Counted from the first letter of the stretch, positions 44,534 to 55,677 are shown. The stretch is DNA of 64,000 bases from Heliomicrobium undosum (GCF_009877425.1 NZ_WXEY01000009.1:1-64000); one strand, 5' to 3'. Translations and numbers: made by a program. The notes: a model not told the origin generated them from the letters alone.

Positions 44534-45196
44534 TTAGCTGGCCTGGCGTGTTTTCTGCCGGGCGGCTTCGGTGATAGCCGGTCCTTTTCGGATCAGGCCG
44601 AGGGGCGCGCCAATGGGAAGGACGACGCGGCCGAAGAAGGTGTTCAGGAAGATGGCGCCGCAGCCGTAAAAACCGAGCATGGAGATCGCGAATTCGGACC
44701 AACCGGCGACCAGGTGAAGGTCGACAAGTTGGAAGGCCGTCAAGGTGAGCGAAGCGAACAGCACGTTGATCAGCACCAGGATCGCTGCAAAGACCTTGTT
44801 GGTTTCAAAAGAAGCGATCATGATGAAGAAGGAAAAAATACCGTAGCCGAGGAAGGCCCAACCGAGTTGAACGCCGCTGAAGGAAGCCTTAAACTCAGGC
44901 CCCATCCAACCGAGGGTGATGGCCCAGGAGGTGGCGACGCCAAACCAGAACAAACCGTAGGACGTCAAGACTGTGGCGCCGAAGTAGTTGTTCTTTTTGA
45001 AATCATACATGCCGGCAATAAACTGGGCCAAGGCGCCGAGGAAGATGGCCCAGGGGAAGATGCCGGAGACGCCAGTGGTCCAGCCGAGCTTCTGGCTTGA
45101 TGCGACCAGCGTGACCATGGCGAGGCCGAAGACGCCAAGGGCGGTCGGATCGGCAACAGTGATTTTCGTCTCAATGGATTTCGCTTCGTTCGACAA
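44534..45196 (-). CDS. GPR1/FUN34/YaaH (SatP) acetate channel, copy 1
   Basis: A 220-residue, six-helix SatP-family acetate/succinate uptake channel. ADPTALGVFGLAMVTLVASS is the N-terminal helix signature. FKKNNYFGATVLTSYGLFWFG and IASFETNKVFAAILVLIN follow. TTG 45196 follows AGGAGG with 8-nt spacing. It is a close paralogue of the gene at 48119-48775, with most of the helices identical or conservatively changed. Together with ActP, this gives three acetate-type transporters in 8 kb. Confidence 0.92.
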   Translation of the reverse strand: MSNEAKSIETKITVADPTALGVFGLAMVTLVASSQKLGWTTGVSGIFPWAIFLGALAQFIAGMYDFKKNNYFGATVLTSYGLFWFGVATSWAITLGWMGPEFKASFSGVQLGWAFLGYGIFSFFIMIASFETNKVFAAILVLINVLFASLTLTAFQLVDLHLVAGWSEFAISMLGFYGCGAIFLNTFFGRVVLPIGAPLGLIRKGPAITEAARQKTRQAS

Positions 45197-45586
45197 TGGA
45201 TCTGCCTCCTAAAAACTGCAAAAATTGCGTATTGGGACAATTTTCTGATTCTTTAGAGTACACCGTAATTTTTGTAGACATGAGTCTCATACATGATGTG
45301 GAACTGCTTGACTCTCGACCTCCTTATGTCGCAAGTACTACCTATTTTAATTGGAATCCTGGAAAAAGACAAGTCTGAATTGTGCAAATATGCGAACAAT
45401 TTTACGCGGTTGTTGTTTATCTGACGAGACAGGGTATCCCGGAAAAAAAGCATCCTCTTTTTGGGAAGAGGAATACGAAAAAGCAGGTTTCTTCGTCTGT
45501 TAAGGGAATGGGTGATAAGTAGATGTACATGAGCGGCGGCTGTAGTGAAAAGCACTCGTTCCTCACGGGGCTGCCCATAGATTGAA
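45197..45586. other. Intergenic stretch upstream of satP copy 1
   Basis: AT-rich, no supported gene. It should carry the leftward promoter for satP copy 1, but no convincing -35/-10 pair was found. No riboswitch recognised. Confidence 0.3.
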
Positions 45587-45632
45587 GAAAAAACACCGCG
45601 TTCAGGTTGTAGACCTGAACGCGGTGTTTTTT
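45587..45632 (-). terminator. Terminator after the ABC-F gene
   Basis: Perfect stem (ACACCGCGTTCAGGT and its complement) flanked by A- and T-tracts, 4-5-nt loop. Confidence 0.93.
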
Positions 45633-45659
45633 CTAATTCACAGCGCGCCTAATGAATCA

Positions 45660-47282
<1,623 letters not shown>

Positions 47283-47318
47283 CTAACCTTTTTCGTTTAT
47301 TGGGTGTACACCGCAAAA

Positions 47319-47345
47319 AACTCCCCAGGCAAAGCCTGGGGAGTT
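47319..47345 (-). terminator. Terminator after the zinc-ribbon gene
   Basis: AACTCCCCAGGC / GCCTGGGGAGTT perfect 12-bp stem with 3-nt loop; read leftward it ends in TTTTTT. Confidence 0.88.
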
Positions 47346-47361
47346 GCGTAGTGCCGATGGC

Positions 47362-47667
47362 TTACCAGTTGGAACGACGGGAGCTGAAGCAGTCCCGGCA
47401 GTAAACCGGCTTGTCGCCGCGGGGCTGGAAGGGAACGGTGGTTTCGACGCCGCAGCCGGAGCAAACAGCGGGGAACATCTGGCGCTCTTCACGACGGCCA
47501 AAGCCGCTGTTGTTGTTGCGCTGCTGGCCACGACGGGCGGCGCGGCAGGAAGGGCAACGGCCAGGTTCGTTGGTGAAACCTTTTTCAGCGAAGAACTCTT
47601 GTTCCGACGCGGTGAAAGCAAATTCGGAGCCGCAGTCTTTGCAGGTCAGGTACTTGTCTTGAAACAT
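47362..47667 (-). CDS. Zinc-ribbon protein
   Basis: A 101-residue protein with three paired Cys motifs: CKDCGSEF with CPSC for one ribbon, and CSGCGVETTVPF with CRDC for a second, the latter of the kind found in small CxxC proteins with VPFxPxxDKPVYC. Between them is a basic, Asn-Arg-rich linker. Probably binds two zinc ions and possibly RNA or ribosomes; function unknown. GAGGA precedes ATG 47667. It lies upstream of, but is separated by a terminator from, the ABC-F gene. Confidence 0.85.
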   Translation of the reverse strand: MFQDKYLTCKDCGSEFAFTASEQEFFAEKGFTNEPGRCPSCRAARRGQQRNNNSGFGRREERQMFPAVCSGCGVETTVPFQPRGDKPVYCRDCFSSRRSNW

Positions 47668-48064
47668 GAGAAAATCCTCCTCGATATTTTTTGCCCGGCG
47701 CTAGGGAAGCGACAGAACTCCTTGACTTCCCGAGCCGGAGGCTATCGAGGAAGGGGATATCGTCTGCTCCTAATGGTTACGAGCAGTTCCTAGTATAACC
47801 TGAAAACGGAAAAAATACAACAAAGGAATCAGGAATTAGGGGGAGGAAATTTTTCCGATCAGGAATCTTGCGCTCTTGTATTTCAGCCCGCCATGAAGCG
47901 GTTAGATAAAGTCGCAATCCGACACTCTACTTCCCTGGGGGTGGGCATTATTCCCGTTTGCTTGTACACTGGTTCTCGGACATGCATGTATCATAGCCCA
48001 GTTTAGCTGATGCAGCAATAGGGAAGGCTGCGTAGAGGATAGAGGCTTGAATTGAAGTGCAGAG
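47668..48064. other. Intergenic stretch, no gene seen
   Basis: About 400 bp of AT-rich sequence upstream of the zinc-ribbon gene and downstream of satP copy 2. No open frame with a ribosome binding site, no riboswitch or tRNA recognised. Confidence 0.3.
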
Positions 48065-48090
48065 AAGCCCGGCAAAAACTGCCGGGCTTT
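48065..48090 (-). terminator. Terminator after satP copy 2
   Basis: AAGCCCGGCA / TGCCGGGCTT 10-bp stem with AAAAC loop. Confidence 0.75.
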
Positions 48091-48118
48091 CGCATTGCTT
48101 ATTTATTATGCTTCCTAA

Positions 48119-48775
48119 TTAGGCGGGACGGCGGCTGTTGATGACCTTCACATTGGCGGGACCTTTTTTGATCAGGCCCAGGGGGGCGCCGAGGGGGAGG
48201 ATGGTCCGCCCGAAGAAGTTGTTCAGGAAGAAGGCGCCGGCAGCGTAAAATCCGAGGATGGAGATGGAAAATTCGGACCAGCCGGCCACGGCATGGAGGT
48301 CGATCACCTGGAAGGCCGTCAGGGCGAGGGACAGGAGCAGCACGTTGATCAACACCAGGATGGCGGCGAAGACCTTGTTGGTCTCAAAAGAAGCGATCAT
48401 GATGAAGAGGGAGAAGATGAAGTACCCCAAAAAGCCCCAACCGAGTTGGACGCTGCTGAAAGCGGCCTTGAATTCGGGGCCCAGCCAGCCGAGGGTGATC
48501 GCCCAGGACATGGCGACAGAGAACCAGAAGAGGCCGTAAGCGGTGAGGACGGTGGCGCCGAAGTAGTTGTTCTTTTTGAAGTCAAAGATGCCGGCGATCA
48601 CCTGAGCAAAGGCGCCGAGGAAGAAGGCCCAGGGAACGAGAGCGGAGACGCCGCTGGTCCAGCCCAGCTTCTGCGTCGAGGCCACAAAGGTGACCATGGC
48701 CAGGCCGAAGACGCCGAGGGCAGTCGGATCGGCAACGGTGATTTTTGCTTCAACGTGCTTGGTTTCGGTGGACAT
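48119..48775 (-). CDS. GPR1/FUN34/YaaH (SatP) acetate channel, copy 2
   Basis: A 218-residue six-helix SatP-family channel, near-collinear with copy 1: the shared segment AKITVADPTALGVFGLAMVT here becomes TKITVADPTALGVFGLAMVT there. Conserved FKKNNYFGATVLTAYGLFWF and FETNKVFAAILVLIN are also shared. ATG 48775 has AGGAGG 6 nt upstream. A TTGTT / AACAA dyad lies in its leader. Divergence is greatest at both ends and in the helix containing LVPWAFFLGAFAQVIAG. It may have different substrate preference or expression timing. Confidence 0.92.
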   Translation of the reverse strand: MSTETKHVEAKITVADPTALGVFGLAMVTFVASTQKLGWTSGVSALVPWAFFLGAFAQVIAGIFDFKKNNYFGATVLTAYGLFWFSVAMSWAITLGWLGPEFKAAFSSVQLGWGFLGYFIFSLFIMIASFETNKVFAAILVLINVLLLSLALTAFQVIDLHAVAGWSEFSISILGFYAAGAFFLNNFFGRTILPLGAPLGLIKKGPANVKVINSRRPA

Positions 48776-48915
48776 CGTTAGCCTCCTGTCAGGATTTTTA
48801 TGTTGTTCGTGAAAACAAACACTTGCTTGATTGTAAAGGAAAAAGGGGCGCAAGGCAAGGGGGATTTGAACCGTGAGCGACATAAAAAGCTGAGTCGCAA
48901 GGGCAAATGAAAAAA

Positions 48916-48944
48916 GGGTTCTGTCAAAAGGTTAAACAGAACCC
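48916..48944 (-). terminator. Leftward terminator
   Basis: GGGTTCTGT / ACAGAACCC stem; read leftward it ends in TTTTTT. It closes the unknown membrane protein gene. Confidence 0.75.
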
Positions 48945-48977
48945 AGTCGTTTATTCGTTTCGGTATTGGGGCGGGTG

Positions 48978-49784
48978 TTATAGACCTGATGACTCTGCCT
49001 CTAGCCCTGTCAACTGCTCCCCCAGCGTTGGCGTGACAGATGGGGAAACATACAGGCACTGCATCTGGCGACCGTTGTGAAACAGCACATAGCGGGTATC
49101 CGTCCTGTTTTGGGACAGTCTACCGACAAGGCGTTGCGTCTCCTCGTATTCCGCCTCCAGGGGATTGCGTTCCTCATCGGCGGTGTACCAGATAGCCACG
49201 TCCGGCCCGCCTTCTGTGCGCAGCCAGTAGTCGATGGCAAACAATTCGTGGTCGTTGATAAACAGCCAGCCCGCTCGGCGAACCGCCAGGGAGGTGACGA
49301 TGCCGTCAGCGTTGAGTGTAGCGATGACGATGCGGCCGATGCCCAGTTGCTGGTTCAGGTTGCGCAGTTCGCTGATGGAGTGACCGTTCCAGGTCCGCTC
49401 GCTCAGCAGATGGCCGTAGTCGAAGGCCCACTCGGTCAAAAATTTCTTGTGGAGAATGTCCCGCCGCAGCGTGGCGTAGCGGCCCATGGCATAGAGCAGC
49501 GTGACGCTGAAGGCCATGAAGGTGGCCGAGGTCACCCAGCCGTTTGCGCGGGCGACGGCGTTGGGAACGGCTTGGGTCAGCAGCAGTTCCGATCCCAGAT
49601 AGGCGATAGGGAAGAAACCTGCGCCGATGCAGAGAGCGGAGAGCCGTACCCAGACAATGTTTTGTCGCAGGAATCCCTGCTCCACCAATTTGCCTGCCAA
49701 CAGATCGCTGTAGTGCCAGACTCCAGCGAAGAGGGCGTACCAAATGGTGATTTCCCAGTAGTTGTTCCATGGGAACAGGCCCAT
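48978..49784 (-). CDS. Membrane protein with cytosolic domain, unknown function
   Basis: A 268-residue protein. Three hydrophobic segments lie in the first 110 residues (about 8-30, 45-65 and 84-104), followed by a soluble domain of about 150 residues with mixed strands and helices (IGRIVIATLNADGIVTSL, ELFAIDYWLRTEGG, RYVLFHNGRQMQCLYVS). I recognise no family. ATG 49784 has a GGTG site upstream. It is a single gene, between satP copy 2 and the left-handed hexapeptide protein. Confidence 0.6.
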   Translation of the reverse strand: MGLFPWNNYWEITIWYALFAGVWHYSDLLAGKLVEQGFLRQNIVWVRLSALCIGAGFFPIAYLGSELLLTQAVPNAVARANGWVTSATFMAFSVTLLYAMGRYATLRRDILHKKFLTEWAFDYGHLLSERTWNGHSISELRNLNQQLGIGRIVIATLNADGIVTSLAVRRAGWLFINDHELFAIDYWLRTEGGPDVAIWYTADEERNPLEAEYEETQRLVGRLSQNRTDTRYVLFHNGRQMQCLYVSPSVTPTLGEQLTGLEAESSGL

Positions 49785-49953
49785 CCATCATCACCTGCCG
49801 AAGCTAAATTTAACGATTGTTTAAGATATTAGACAAGATTGTAGAAAGTCCTGTCTAAGGTTGAATATATCAATAAATTATTTTAATCACATATGTAATG
49901 TCAAAAATCGAAAGGGTATTAACAGATGAATAGGAAATGTGCGTAAAAAAAGT

Positions 49954-49984
49954 AAAAAACCCAGCGCCTTTTTTGCCGGGTTTT
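49954..49984 (-). terminator. Leftward terminator after the hexapeptide-repeat gene
   Basis: AAAACCC / GGGTTTT stem with inner GC pairs; read leftward it ends in a T-tract. Confidence 0.65.
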
Positions 49985-50015
49985 AGCGAGATTTCATCCT
50001 TCTTTATGCAGACGG

Positions 50016-50048
50016 TATATAGACACGATATAGACAGGATATAGAAGG
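50016..50048. repeat. Three 11-bp tandem repeats
   Basis: TATATAGACAC, GATATAGACAG, GATATAGAAGG in direct succession, just after the stop of the hexapeptide-repeat gene. No function is apparent. Confidence 0.6.
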
Positions 50049-50053
50049 GTGCT

Positions 50054-50683
50054 TTAGTCTACAGGATCTAAGATGATGTCCTGAAAGTGACTGGCGTATT
50101 CTTGCGAGCGTATCTCTGTGGCAGATTTATAGAGCGCTTTGCGATCGTGGAAGGGTCCTTCGATGCCAAAGGCTGTTCTGGCGAAACCAAGACGCCGGAT
50201 CGCTTCGGCCATCTCTTCCTTTTGGTTGGGGCTGTACAACTGTACGGGATCGCCGATGGCGACGGCATATGGCGGAACAAAGTAACCGTCTGGGATCACT
50301 GTATTGGCGTGGACAAGGGCGCCAACGGCGATGACGGCGCCAGAGCCAATCTTTGCCCCTTGAAGAACCGTCGCGCCGGTGGCAATGTATGAGCAGGGGG
50401 CAACGGCGCAACCGAGTAGCGTAGCATGGGGACCGATGAACACATGGTCTCCGATGAGGACCGGTTGGTCTGTATCAGCGGAGCGATTCCCGCGCAACAC
50501 CGCATTTTCACTGATGATCGCATACTCGCCGATTTCTACCATCGATGTTTCGGCAGTGACAATGGCGCCGAAGAGGATTCTCCCGTGGGGACCCACCAGC
50601 ACCTTGCCCACAAGGGTGGAGGTGGGGGAGACATAGGCCGTCGGGTTTACAATAGGTTCATGATCGCGGTGTCGGATAAGCAA
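50054..50683 (-). CDS. Gamma-carbonic anhydrase-like hexapeptide-repeat protein
   Basis: A 209-residue left-handed beta-helix protein. Hexapeptide turns run from STLVGKVLVG through VEIGEYAIISENAVLRG, VLIGDHVFIGPHATLLGC and AKIGSGAVIAVGALVHANTV, then a C-terminal helix with PNQKEEMAEAIRRLGF. It resembles gamma-carbonic anhydrases and related CaiE/YrdA-like proteins. His ligands (GPHATLLGC region) are partly present, so carbonic anhydrase activity is possible but unproved. TTG 50683 has GGGAGG 9 nt upstream, which can pair with GCCTCC in its own leader. Confidence 0.8.
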   Translation of the reverse strand: MLIRHRDHEPIVNPTAYVSPTSTLVGKVLVGPHGRILFGAIVTAETSMVEIGEYAIISENAVLRGNRSADTDQPVLIGDHVFIGPHATLLGCAVAPCSYIATGATVLQGAKIGSGAVIAVGALVHANTVIPDGYFVPPYAVAIGDPVQLYSPNQKEEMAEAIRRLGFARTAFGIEGPFHDRKALYKSATEIRSQEYASHFQDIILDPVD

Positions 50684-50925
50684 AAGGATGCGCCTCCCAC
50701 GTTTGGTATCTGTATGTTTGATTCGCCGATTTTTTCGTCATTCCTACTCCGGAGGCAGCGAAAGGACGCAACCCCTTTGCGCCCTTCAAAAATGATTTGG
50801 GGGACTTTTTACAAGGTGACACGACGAGACTTTGTTCAGTATCCGATAACGAGAAGCTCAAAGCATAGCATCTTAAGGCTTTTTGGGGCGTAGGAGAATA
50901 AATAGCGACTTGTTAAGAAAACGAA

Positions 50926-50958
50926 GAACGACACCAGTCTAAAAACCTGGTGTCGTTC
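50926..50958 (-). terminator. Terminator after ssnA
   Basis: GAACGACACCAG / CTGGTGTCGTTC perfect 12-bp stem with a T-rich loop and tail on the leftward reading. Confidence 0.8.
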
Positions 50959-50964
50959 CCCTTC

Positions 50965-52296
50965 TCAATCGGCCAAGCTGTCCATCCGCTCCCAGAGCCG
51001 ATTGGCTGCTATTTTCGCTTTCTCGTAGATTGTTTGAACGTCCTTCACAAACTCCCGGTTTTCCAGCACGATCTTCCCGTTGACGATGACTGTCTTCACA
51101 TCCCTCGAATCCATGCCGAAGGCGATGTGTCCGGCCATGTTGTCCGCTACGAAAGGGGTAGGCGAGTCATAGTCGACGATCGTGAGGTCGGCCTTATATC
51201 CCTTTTCCACCTTGCCGAAGCGGGCGCCGAAGTAGCGTTCGAGCAGGTCGTTGCCGTTGTAGAGGAATTTGAGGAAGCTGTCCGGCCAGAGGGGGCCGCC
51301 GGCGTCGCGGTGTTTGAAGAAGGCAAACTTGAACTCCTCGAACATGTCGCTGCCGATTCCGTCGGTGCCGAGGGCGAAGTTTTGGTACTGAGGGATCTTG
51401 TGATTGTATCCCACGTTGTTGTTCATGTTGGAACGGGCGTTGTGGGCCAGGTAGGCGTTGTTTTCGTTGATCAGGCGCACATCCTCGTCAGAGAGGTGGA
51501 CGCCGTGGACGAGGAGCGCCTTGTCGTTGATCAGGCCGAAGTTGTGGAGGCGGGCGACGATGTCCTTTCCGTAGTGATGGTGGGAGTGAGACACGTCGTA
51601 ACGGTCTTCAGCCACATGGACGTGGATGCCCCGACCGGTCTCCTTGACCGCTTCGGCCATCAGCCGGAGCGCCTCGTCGGGCATCGTCACCGGCGCGTGA
51701 CCGCCGATCATGGCTTCGACCAGGTAGTGGCCGTTGCCGGCCTGCCGGTCCTTTTCACAGAGTTTGGCGAAGGCGATGTTCTCTTCGACGCCGGCTTCCA
51801 CCTCTTTGAGCCCGCTGTTGCGGTCTGTCGTCTCATAGCAGGTGATGCCCCGGAGGCCCACCTCTTCAAAAGCGGTTTTGAGCACCGAGAGGGAACCGCC
51901 GATGAAGTTGGGCGAGGCGTGGTGGTCGATGACGGCGGTTGTGCCGCAGCGGATGGCTTCGAGGGAGCAGACGAGGCCGCTGTAGTAGAGGATCTCCTCG
52001 TCGATGGCCCGGTCGAGGCGCCACCAGAGGTTTTTCAAGACGGAGATGAAGTCGGGACTCGGTTTGATGCGGGCCAGGATCCCACGGGACAGGCCCGAGT
52101 AGAAGTGATTATGGCTGCAGACGATGCCGGGCATAACGAGGGCGCCCTTGACATCGATAACCCGTTTGGCGTCATAGGTTCCGGAAAGATTCGAGCCGAC
52201 GGCCATGATCTCCGTTCCGTAGATGTAGATGTCCATGCCCGTCCGCACGCTCGGCGGTTGGAACTCGACGATAGTGGCGTTTTTTAGCAGGATCAC
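50965..52296 (-). CDS. ssnA: SsnA-type amidohydrolase
   Basis: A 443-residue metal-dependent aminohydrolase of the SsnA family, the same neighbourhood gene as in E. coli. Metal ligands: MPGIVCSHNHFYSGL (HxH), then HVHVAED and the His in LVHGVHLS, then GTDGIGSDM with the catalytic Asp. It probably deaminates or opens a purine-derived ring, in step with XDH and YgfK; substrate unproved. GTG 52296 has AAGGAGG 9 nt upstream. It is the second gene of the leftward ygfK-ssnA unit, with 169 bp between. Confidence 0.92.
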   Translation of the reverse strand: MILLKNATIVEFQPPSVRTGMDIYIYGTEIMAVGSNLSGTYDAKRVIDVKGALVMPGIVCSHNHFYSGLSRGILARIKPSPDFISVLKNLWWRLDRAIDEEILYYSGLVCSLEAIRCGTTAVIDHHASPNFIGGSLSVLKTAFEEVGLRGITCYETTDRNSGLKEVEAGVEENIAFAKLCEKDRQAGNGHYLVEAMIGGHAPVTMPDEALRLMAEAVKETGRGIHVHVAEDRYDVSHSHHHYGKDIVARLHNFGLINDKALLVHGVHLSDEDVRLINENNAYLAHNARSNMNNNVGYNHKIPQYQNFALGTDGIGSDMFEEFKFAFFKHRDAGGPLWPDSFLKFLYNGNDLLERYFGARFGKVEKGYKADLTIVDYDSPTPFVADNMAGHIAFGMDSRDVKTVIVNGKIVLENREFVKDVQTIYEKAKIAANRLWERMDSLAD

Positions 52297-52465
52297 GGGT
52301 CGTGTCCTCCTTACATGCTTGCTTGTATCAGCGCTTTGCTGCTGTGCAATGGTGATATGTTAATTAAGATGTAAAACGACTATTGGCTGAAAGCAACTGT
52401 TGTAGGTCAGCGCAACGGTTAAGGGTCTTCGCTGCTGATTCATTACTGCTACAGATTCACTGCGG

Positions 52466-55400
52466 TTACTGTTCAACGGGTCCAAAGAGGGAAGTGCGTT
52501 TCGCATAGAGGGCGGCGAAAATCCCGGCCATGCGGTCCAGGGTGGCGTCGCTATCCCCGTCGTCAACCCGGAAGCCGCCCGCTTCCAAGGGGAAAGTACG
52601 CACCGCATCCTTTACCCGTACATAGACGGTATCGTTTTCCACGAAGAAACCGGGGTTGCGACTGGTCTCAAAATCCTGCCGCAGGCTGAAGAGGGTCGGT
52701 TTGTCCGTATAGGGCCGACCGTCCCAGGGACAGAAGGTGGCGCAGTTGCCGCATTCGTTGCAGTAGGCGTCTAGGTGAACGATCTGAAAGCGGTTGCGGA
52801 ATCCTATTGCGGAACCAAGATCGGTGCCTCCAATCGCCACGGCGATGTTGGCCCGGTTTGGGCAGACCTCGACACACTTATTGCAGACGCTGCTGCATTC
52901 GAGACAACGGCGATATTCCGTGTCACCCACGGCGGGATCCACCTCGGGGCCGGCTTCGACCGGCACATCCGATTGGGCGATGAGGCCCTGTTTTTTGGCG
53001 GTGATCGTTTTGACGGTCTCATCATCAACAGGGGAGGGGGTAAGGATTGCGCGTTTCCAGGCGGGATCTTCCGCCCGGCAGATGGCGTCGGCAGCCTTAC
53101 GACCGTCTGCGATGCATTTGACGATGGAGGAGGGGCCCCGCGAAGCGTCGCCCACGAGGTAGACGCCGCCCAGGGCTGTGGCGCAGGTGGCCTTGTTCGT
53201 TTGCGCCGCGCCGGTTGCTGCTTCAACCAGACCCAACTGTGCGAGTAAGCCCATATCCACCGTTTCCCCGATGGCGGTGATCAGCGTATCCACCGAGAGC
53301 GCCCGTACCTCGTCTGTTTTTTCAGGGCGACGCCGGCCGCTGGCGTCAGGGGCGCCGAGCTTCATCACCCGGCAGAGGAGCTTGCCGTCGCTGTCAACGC
53401 CCTCCGGGTTCATTAAGAAAAGGAATTCCACGCCGTCGGCCAGGGCGAGTTCGTATTCCTCCCGGTAGGCCGGCATCTCTTTTTCCGTCCGCCGGTAGAT
53501 GACAGTCGCCTTTTCCACGCCGGGAAGCTTTAAGGCCGTGCGGGCGGCGTCCATGGCCGTGTTGCCGGCGCCGACGACAGCCACCTGCTTGCCTAGGTTC
53601 AACGATACGGAGTCACGGTTGAACTGCTCCAGGAAAGCGAGGGCGGACATCATCAGGGGCAGGCTAGCCGAAACCCCACGGATGGGGAACTCCTTTTCCG
53701 CCCCGGCGCCGACGGCCACGACGACATAGGTATAGCCCATCGATTGCAGCGAAGCGGGTGTTAGCGAAGGCGAGGCGTTGAAGACAAACTTGACGCCATG
53801 TTCTTCGATGAAGCGGACATCGGCGTCGATCGCCTCGTCGCTGATGCGAAAGCGCGGGATGACGTGGCGCACGGTCCCGCCGGCTGATTCGCGCCGTTCA
53901 TAGACGGTCACGTCGAAACCTTCCCGGGCTAAGAAGTAGGCCGAGGCCAATCCGGCGGGGCCGGCGCCCATGACGGCCACCTTGGCCGCCTGCCGCTTTG
54001 TCGGGGCAACCCATTTTTTCTTATATTCGGCAAAGCCTTTTTTCACAGCGATCCGTTTCATTTCCCGGATCAGCACACAGCCCTCATAGTCCAGGCGGGT
54101 GCAGTGGTACTGGCAGGCATGGTCGCAGATGTGGCCGGTGATCGACGGCAGGGCATTCTTCTCGTAGATCAGCGCCAGCGCCTCGGCGTAGCGTCGCTGC
54201 CCCACGAGGCGGATATAGGCGGGGATGTCCTGGTGGATCGGGCAGGCCGCTTGGCAGGGGGCCTCGGCGCAGTCGAAGAGGGGCAGTTCAGAGGGCACTG
54301 ATGCCTTCGCGTCGCCGCGGAAGCTCTTTTTGAAGAAATCTGCGTCCAGGGCTTTGGCCGCGAGGGCTGCCACCTTCGCGGTGTCGATCTTGGGCTGCTC
54401 CCAGCCTTCGAGGGCCTCAAGCTTGGCGGCCATAGCGCTCATGCGGGCGTAACCGCCCGGCTTGAGCAACTCCGTCGCCGCCGTGATCGGGCGGATGCCG
54501 GTGGCGAAGACCTCCGCCACGTTATGCTCGCTGATCCCGGCGGAGAAGGAGATGGGCAATTCCCCAGCAAATTCGTCGCAGATTTTGGCGGCTAGGTTGA
54601 TCGAGAGCGGAAAGAGCGCCCGGCCGGACATGTACATCTCGCCGCCGGGAAGGCTGTTCTTGAAGTTGACAGAACCGAGGGTGTTCGTCAGCTTGACGCC
54701 GAAGAAGCGACCATGGGCGGCGGCCAGGGCTTTCAGCCGCTTCAACATGGGGATGGCGTCTTTGTATTGCAGGTCATGGTCGAAGGATGCCGGGGAGAGA
54801 GCGACATAATCGAAGCCGAGGGTGTCCAGGATGGTCCGGACGACAGGATAGGTGAGCAGTGTGGGGTTTAACTTGACATAGGTCTCCAGTTTTTTCTCCG
54901 TCAGCATATAGGCGCAGATCTTTTCGATCTCTTCCGGCGGGCAACCGTGCATCGTCGAGAGGGTGACCGACTTGCAGATCTGCGGGGAGATCCGCTCCGG
55001 CAGCGATTGCAGCGCCGGGAGGCGGTGTTCCAGGCCGGTGCCGTTTAGGAAAGATCCTTCTTTCAGCAAATCGGACAGAGCCTTGAGCGTTTCCGTGAAA
55101 ACGGGATGGCAGGAGGCATCCATCAAGCCATTTATGTAAGCGTCCATGCGCGGCGATTGGATACCGGCCAGATTGTAACCGACACTCATGTTGAAGATGA
55201 AAGAGCGCTCTTTCCCGATCCGCAGTTCGAACACTTCTTCGATCAGATGCAACAAAACCCAGGCTTTGATATATTCGGCGTACGCCTTTTCGACGGTGTA
55301 CTCGGAGGACCACTCCGTATTGAACCCCTCGTCTTCGGCGTCGATGCAGGGCTTGTCGACGGGCGGCTCTTTTTCCTGCACCGTTTTCAATTCGATGAAA

Positions 55401-55633
55401 CGGCTGCCGGCCAGGTAGGATGTGGCGATATTCTGGGCCAACTGGGTATGCGGCCCGGCCGCCGGTCCCAAGGGGGTCTCACAGGCTTCCCCGAAGAGAC
55501 GAATTTGCTGATTCCCGCTTTTACGGAAAAAGTGGGCTTCCGGCAACGCAAAGACGGAACGATCTGCCGCGTATTCTTCGAAGGCTCGGCAAACCAGTTC
55601 TGTAAACGGAATCGGTCGCATGATGTCGCCCAA
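52466..55633 (-). CDS. ygfK: YgfK-type iron-sulfur flavoprotein (putative selenate reductase subunit)
   Basis: A 1055-residue fusion collinear with E. coli YgfK. The N-terminal dihydropyrimidine-dehydrogenase-like barrel has TPLGPAAGPHTQLAQNI, CIDAEDEGFNTEWS and VTLSTMHGCPPEEIE. A GltD-like part follows with APCQAACPIHQDIP, the FAD site GAGPAGLASAYFLAREG and the NADPH site VVGAGNTAMDAAR. Two C-terminal 4Fe-4S motifs are CNKCVEVCPNRAN and CNECGNCATFCPWDG. It moves electrons from NADPH to or from a purine-type substrate. TTG 55633 follows GGAGGG by 7 nt and gives MGDIMRPIPFTEL, matching E. coli. A sigma-54 promoter lies upstream. Confidence 0.93.
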   Translation of the reverse strand: MGDIMRPIPFTELVCRAFEEYAADRSVFALPEAHFFRKSGNQQIRLFGEACETPLGPAAGPHTQLAQNIATSYLAGSRFIELKTVQEKEPPVDKPCIDAEDEGFNTEWSSEYTVEKAYAEYIKAWVLLHLIEEVFELRIGKERSFIFNMSVGYNLAGIQSPRMDAYINGLMDASCHPVFTETLKALSDLLKEGSFLNGTGLEHRLPALQSLPERISPQICKSVTLSTMHGCPPEEIEKICAYMLTEKKLETYVKLNPTLLTYPVVRTILDTLGFDYVALSPASFDHDLQYKDAIPMLKRLKALAAAHGRFFGVKLTNTLGSVNFKNSLPGGEMYMSGRALFPLSINLAAKICDEFAGELPISFSAGISEHNVAEVFATGIRPITAATELLKPGGYARMSAMAAKLEALEGWEQPKIDTAKVAALAAKALDADFFKKSFRGDAKASVPSELPLFDCAEAPCQAACPIHQDIPAYIRLVGQRRYAEALALIYEKNALPSITGHICDHACQYHCTRLDYEGCVLIREMKRIAVKKGFAEYKKKWVAPTKRQAAKVAVMGAGPAGLASAYFLAREGFDVTVYERRESAGGTVRHVIPRFRISDEAIDADVRFIEEHGVKFVFNASPSLTPASLQSMGYTYVVVAVGAGAEKEFPIRGVSASLPLMMSALAFLEQFNRDSVSLNLGKQVAVVGAGNTAMDAARTALKLPGVEKATVIYRRTEKEMPAYREEYELALADGVEFLFLMNPEGVDSDGKLLCRVMKLGAPDASGRRRPEKTDEVRALSVDTLITAIGETVDMGLLAQLGLVEAATGAAQTNKATCATALGGVYLVGDASRGPSSIVKCIADGRKAADAICRAEDPAWKRAILTPSPVDDETVKTITAKKQGLIAQSDVPVEAGPEVDPAVGDTEYRRCLECSSVCNKCVEVCPNRANIAVAIGGTDLGSAIGFRNRFQIVHLDAYCNECGNCATFCPWDGRPYTDKPTLFSLRQDFETSRNPGFFVENDTVYVRVKDAVRTFPLEAGGFRVDDGDSDATLDRMAGIFAALYAKRTSLFGPVEQ

Positions 55634-55677
55634 GGGGATTCCCTCCTTCAAAATTTGCGCCAATGATCTATTTATGT

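Noticed and set aside
50684-50880. Molybdenum-cofactor or other known riboswitch in the leader of the hexapeptide gene
   Set aside because: Conserved blocks of known classes could not be matched; only a simple pairing with the ribosome binding site is visible.
50950-52287. 445-codon frame opposite ssnA
   Set aside because: Shadow of ssnA; Val/Asp/His-rich translation without a recognisable domain.
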